Positions 62,710 through 64,000 of a DNA stretch of 64,000 nucleotides are shown in pieces. The notes beneath the pieces were generated by a model, which saw only the letters and a list, made by a program, of their open reading frames with translations, had not been told where the DNA came from and did not search any database. How positions within the stretch are numbered: position 1 is the first letter of the stretch; each line of letters opens with the position of its first letter. The DNA is from Artocarpus heterophyllus (Eukaryota; Streptophyta; Magnoliopsida; Rosales; Moraceae). The position numbers and the translations under genes are program-made. The stretch is from NCBI GenBank assembly GCA_025403435.1, contig CM046337.1:6310768-6374767 (forward strand). The letters run 5' to 3'.

Positions 62710-64000
62710 ATGGTGTCGGACGCGAGCAAGAAGAAGGCGGCGCAGAAGAAGGCTGCCGCGGCCGCGAAGAGAGGAGGCAAGGCTTCGGCTGCGGCTGCGG
62801 CTTCGTCAAAGGCGGCGGCTGCGGCAGCCGAGTCGCAGAATGGAGCTGATAAGCTTGCGGATGGGGTTGCTGCGATTCAGATTTCGGATCGGACTTGCAC
62901 TGGCGTGCTCTGCTCGCATCCTCTTTCCAGAGATATTCGAGTAAGCGCCGAATTCAAATCTGACTAGGGTTTGAATTATGCTGTTATTAATTTGTATCAC
63001 GTTCTTATTCCTTTTCTTAATTGTGTGCTATTTTTAATTTGTTTGTTTTGGGCTAGTTATCATTGATTTAGGTAAGTGTTCTCCTGAAAATTTGGATACA
63101 CTTTTTTTTAAAAAAAATATTTATATGTTATTAGGCGATGTATAAGGTTTTGTTGATTGTAGGTTGTTAGAGTTTAATAAATATAGATAGGTTCTTTTTA
63201 CGTCTTTGAAACGAATGGTAACGATGACTGAACTCGACTATTTATAAAATGCAGATTGAGTCTTTGTCAGTCACATTCCATGGACACGACCTTATAGTGG
63301 ATTCTGAGCTGGAGCTCAATTATGGCAGGTTCGTTAAAATCTTCTTAGTTTCGGCATCGTTTCATTGCTGACTAGGTTAATTGTATATTAGATGATTTTG
63401 TTTTTTATTCTTTTTCAGGCGCTATGGTTTGCTTGGATTGAATGGGTGTGGGAAGTCTACACTACTCACTGCAATAGGGTGTCGAGAACTTCCAATTCCA
63501 GAACACATGGATATCTATCACCTGACCCGAGAAATTGAAGCTTCGGACATGTCTTCACTTGAGGCTGTAATTAGTTGTGATGAGGAGAGGTTAAAATTGG
63601 AGAAAGAAGCTGAAATCTTGGCAGCACAGGTATGCTGAACAACCGATTTTTTGAGCTTTTGGCGTTTGAGTTAATGTTTGTCATGAGTTTCATGTTTAAT
63701 TTTGGATTCAGGAAGATGGCGGTGGAGAGCAGCTGGAACGTGTCTATGAACGTCTGGAAGCAATGGATGCATCTACGGCTGAGAAACGTGCAGCTGAAAT
63801 ATTGTATGGTCTTGGATTCAACAAGCAGATGCAGGCAAAGAAAACTCGAGATTTTTCAGGTGGTTGGAGAATGAGGATTGCTTTAGCCAGGGCACTGTTC
63901 ATTAATCCTACCATTCTGTTACTTGATGAGCCAACTAATCATCTTGGTATGCTATACCTGCACGCACAACTTGCTTCACTTATAAAAAAAAGTGAATTTG
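62710..64000 (+). CDS. ABCF1: ABCF1-type ABC ATPase (GCN20 family), 5' part
   Basis: A soluble ABC protein without membrane segments; the GCN20/ABCF family acts with ribosomes in translation control. Exons in the window are 62710-62940, 63255-63328, 63419-63629 and 63712-63946, all GT-AG and in phase; the gene continues past the right edge. The N-terminus is Lys/Ala-rich ([20 protein letters not shown]), then [20 protein letters not shown]. The first nucleotide-binding domain has Walker A (GLNGCGKST), Q-loop region, signature ([15 protein letters not shown]) and Walker B ([11 protein letters not shown]). The sequence follows Arabidopsis ABCF1 closely, and one visible change is Cys for Lys in [11 protein letters not shown]. 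The second domain lies beyond the window. Confidence 0.93.

Overview
This window is AT-rich, gene-poor nuclear DNA of a flowering plant, most probably a woody eudicot. The evidence is GT-AG introns, plant-specific gene families (4CL-like ligase, ZIP, LOG, HIPP, ABCF1), a MIR530-type hairpin, plant Ty1/copia and hAT elements, and large LTR-like repeats. The species cannot be named from the sequence alone.

Three coding genes look intact. They are a two-HMA isoprenylated metal-binding protein (HIPP, 43.7-45.6 kb, + strand), a small uL18-family protein (57.3-57.7 kb, - strand), and the 5' half of an ABCF1-type ABC-ATPase that runs off the right edge (62.7 kb onward, + strand). Three further gene loci are broken. 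A 4CL-like ligase at 1.6-4.25 kb keeps all its exons and splice sites but has a frameshift and an in-frame stop in exon 1. A 5' fragment of a ZIP6-like metal transporter lies at 10.7-11.3 kb (- strand). An intronless, frameshifted LOG copy at 40.8-41.5 kb (- strand) looks like a processed pseudogene. A MIR530-like precursor is at about 12.26-12.44 kb on the - strand.

The rest is mainly transposable elements. There are two non-autonomous hAT elements with GGCCC-rich ends (6.7-7.5 kb and 15.3-17.3 kb); the second sits inside the RNase H region of an older Copia fragment. A nearly complete but dead Copia element with both LTRs and a TTACA target duplication lies at 22.6-29.3 kb. From 31.3 to 40.0 kb there is a four-level nest: a MITE-like repeat split by a solo LTR, itself split by a second solo LTR, itself split by a third of the same family in the opposite orientation. 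This leaves about 2.2 kb inverted-repeat arms around a short spacer. Several MITE-like families and microsatellites fill the remaining intergenic DNA.

The genes show no sign of working together as a pathway. The most informative features are the nested-insertion record, the MIR530 candidate, the repeated motifs in the Copia leader, and the contrast between broken and intact genes. I did not find a clearly new biological system.
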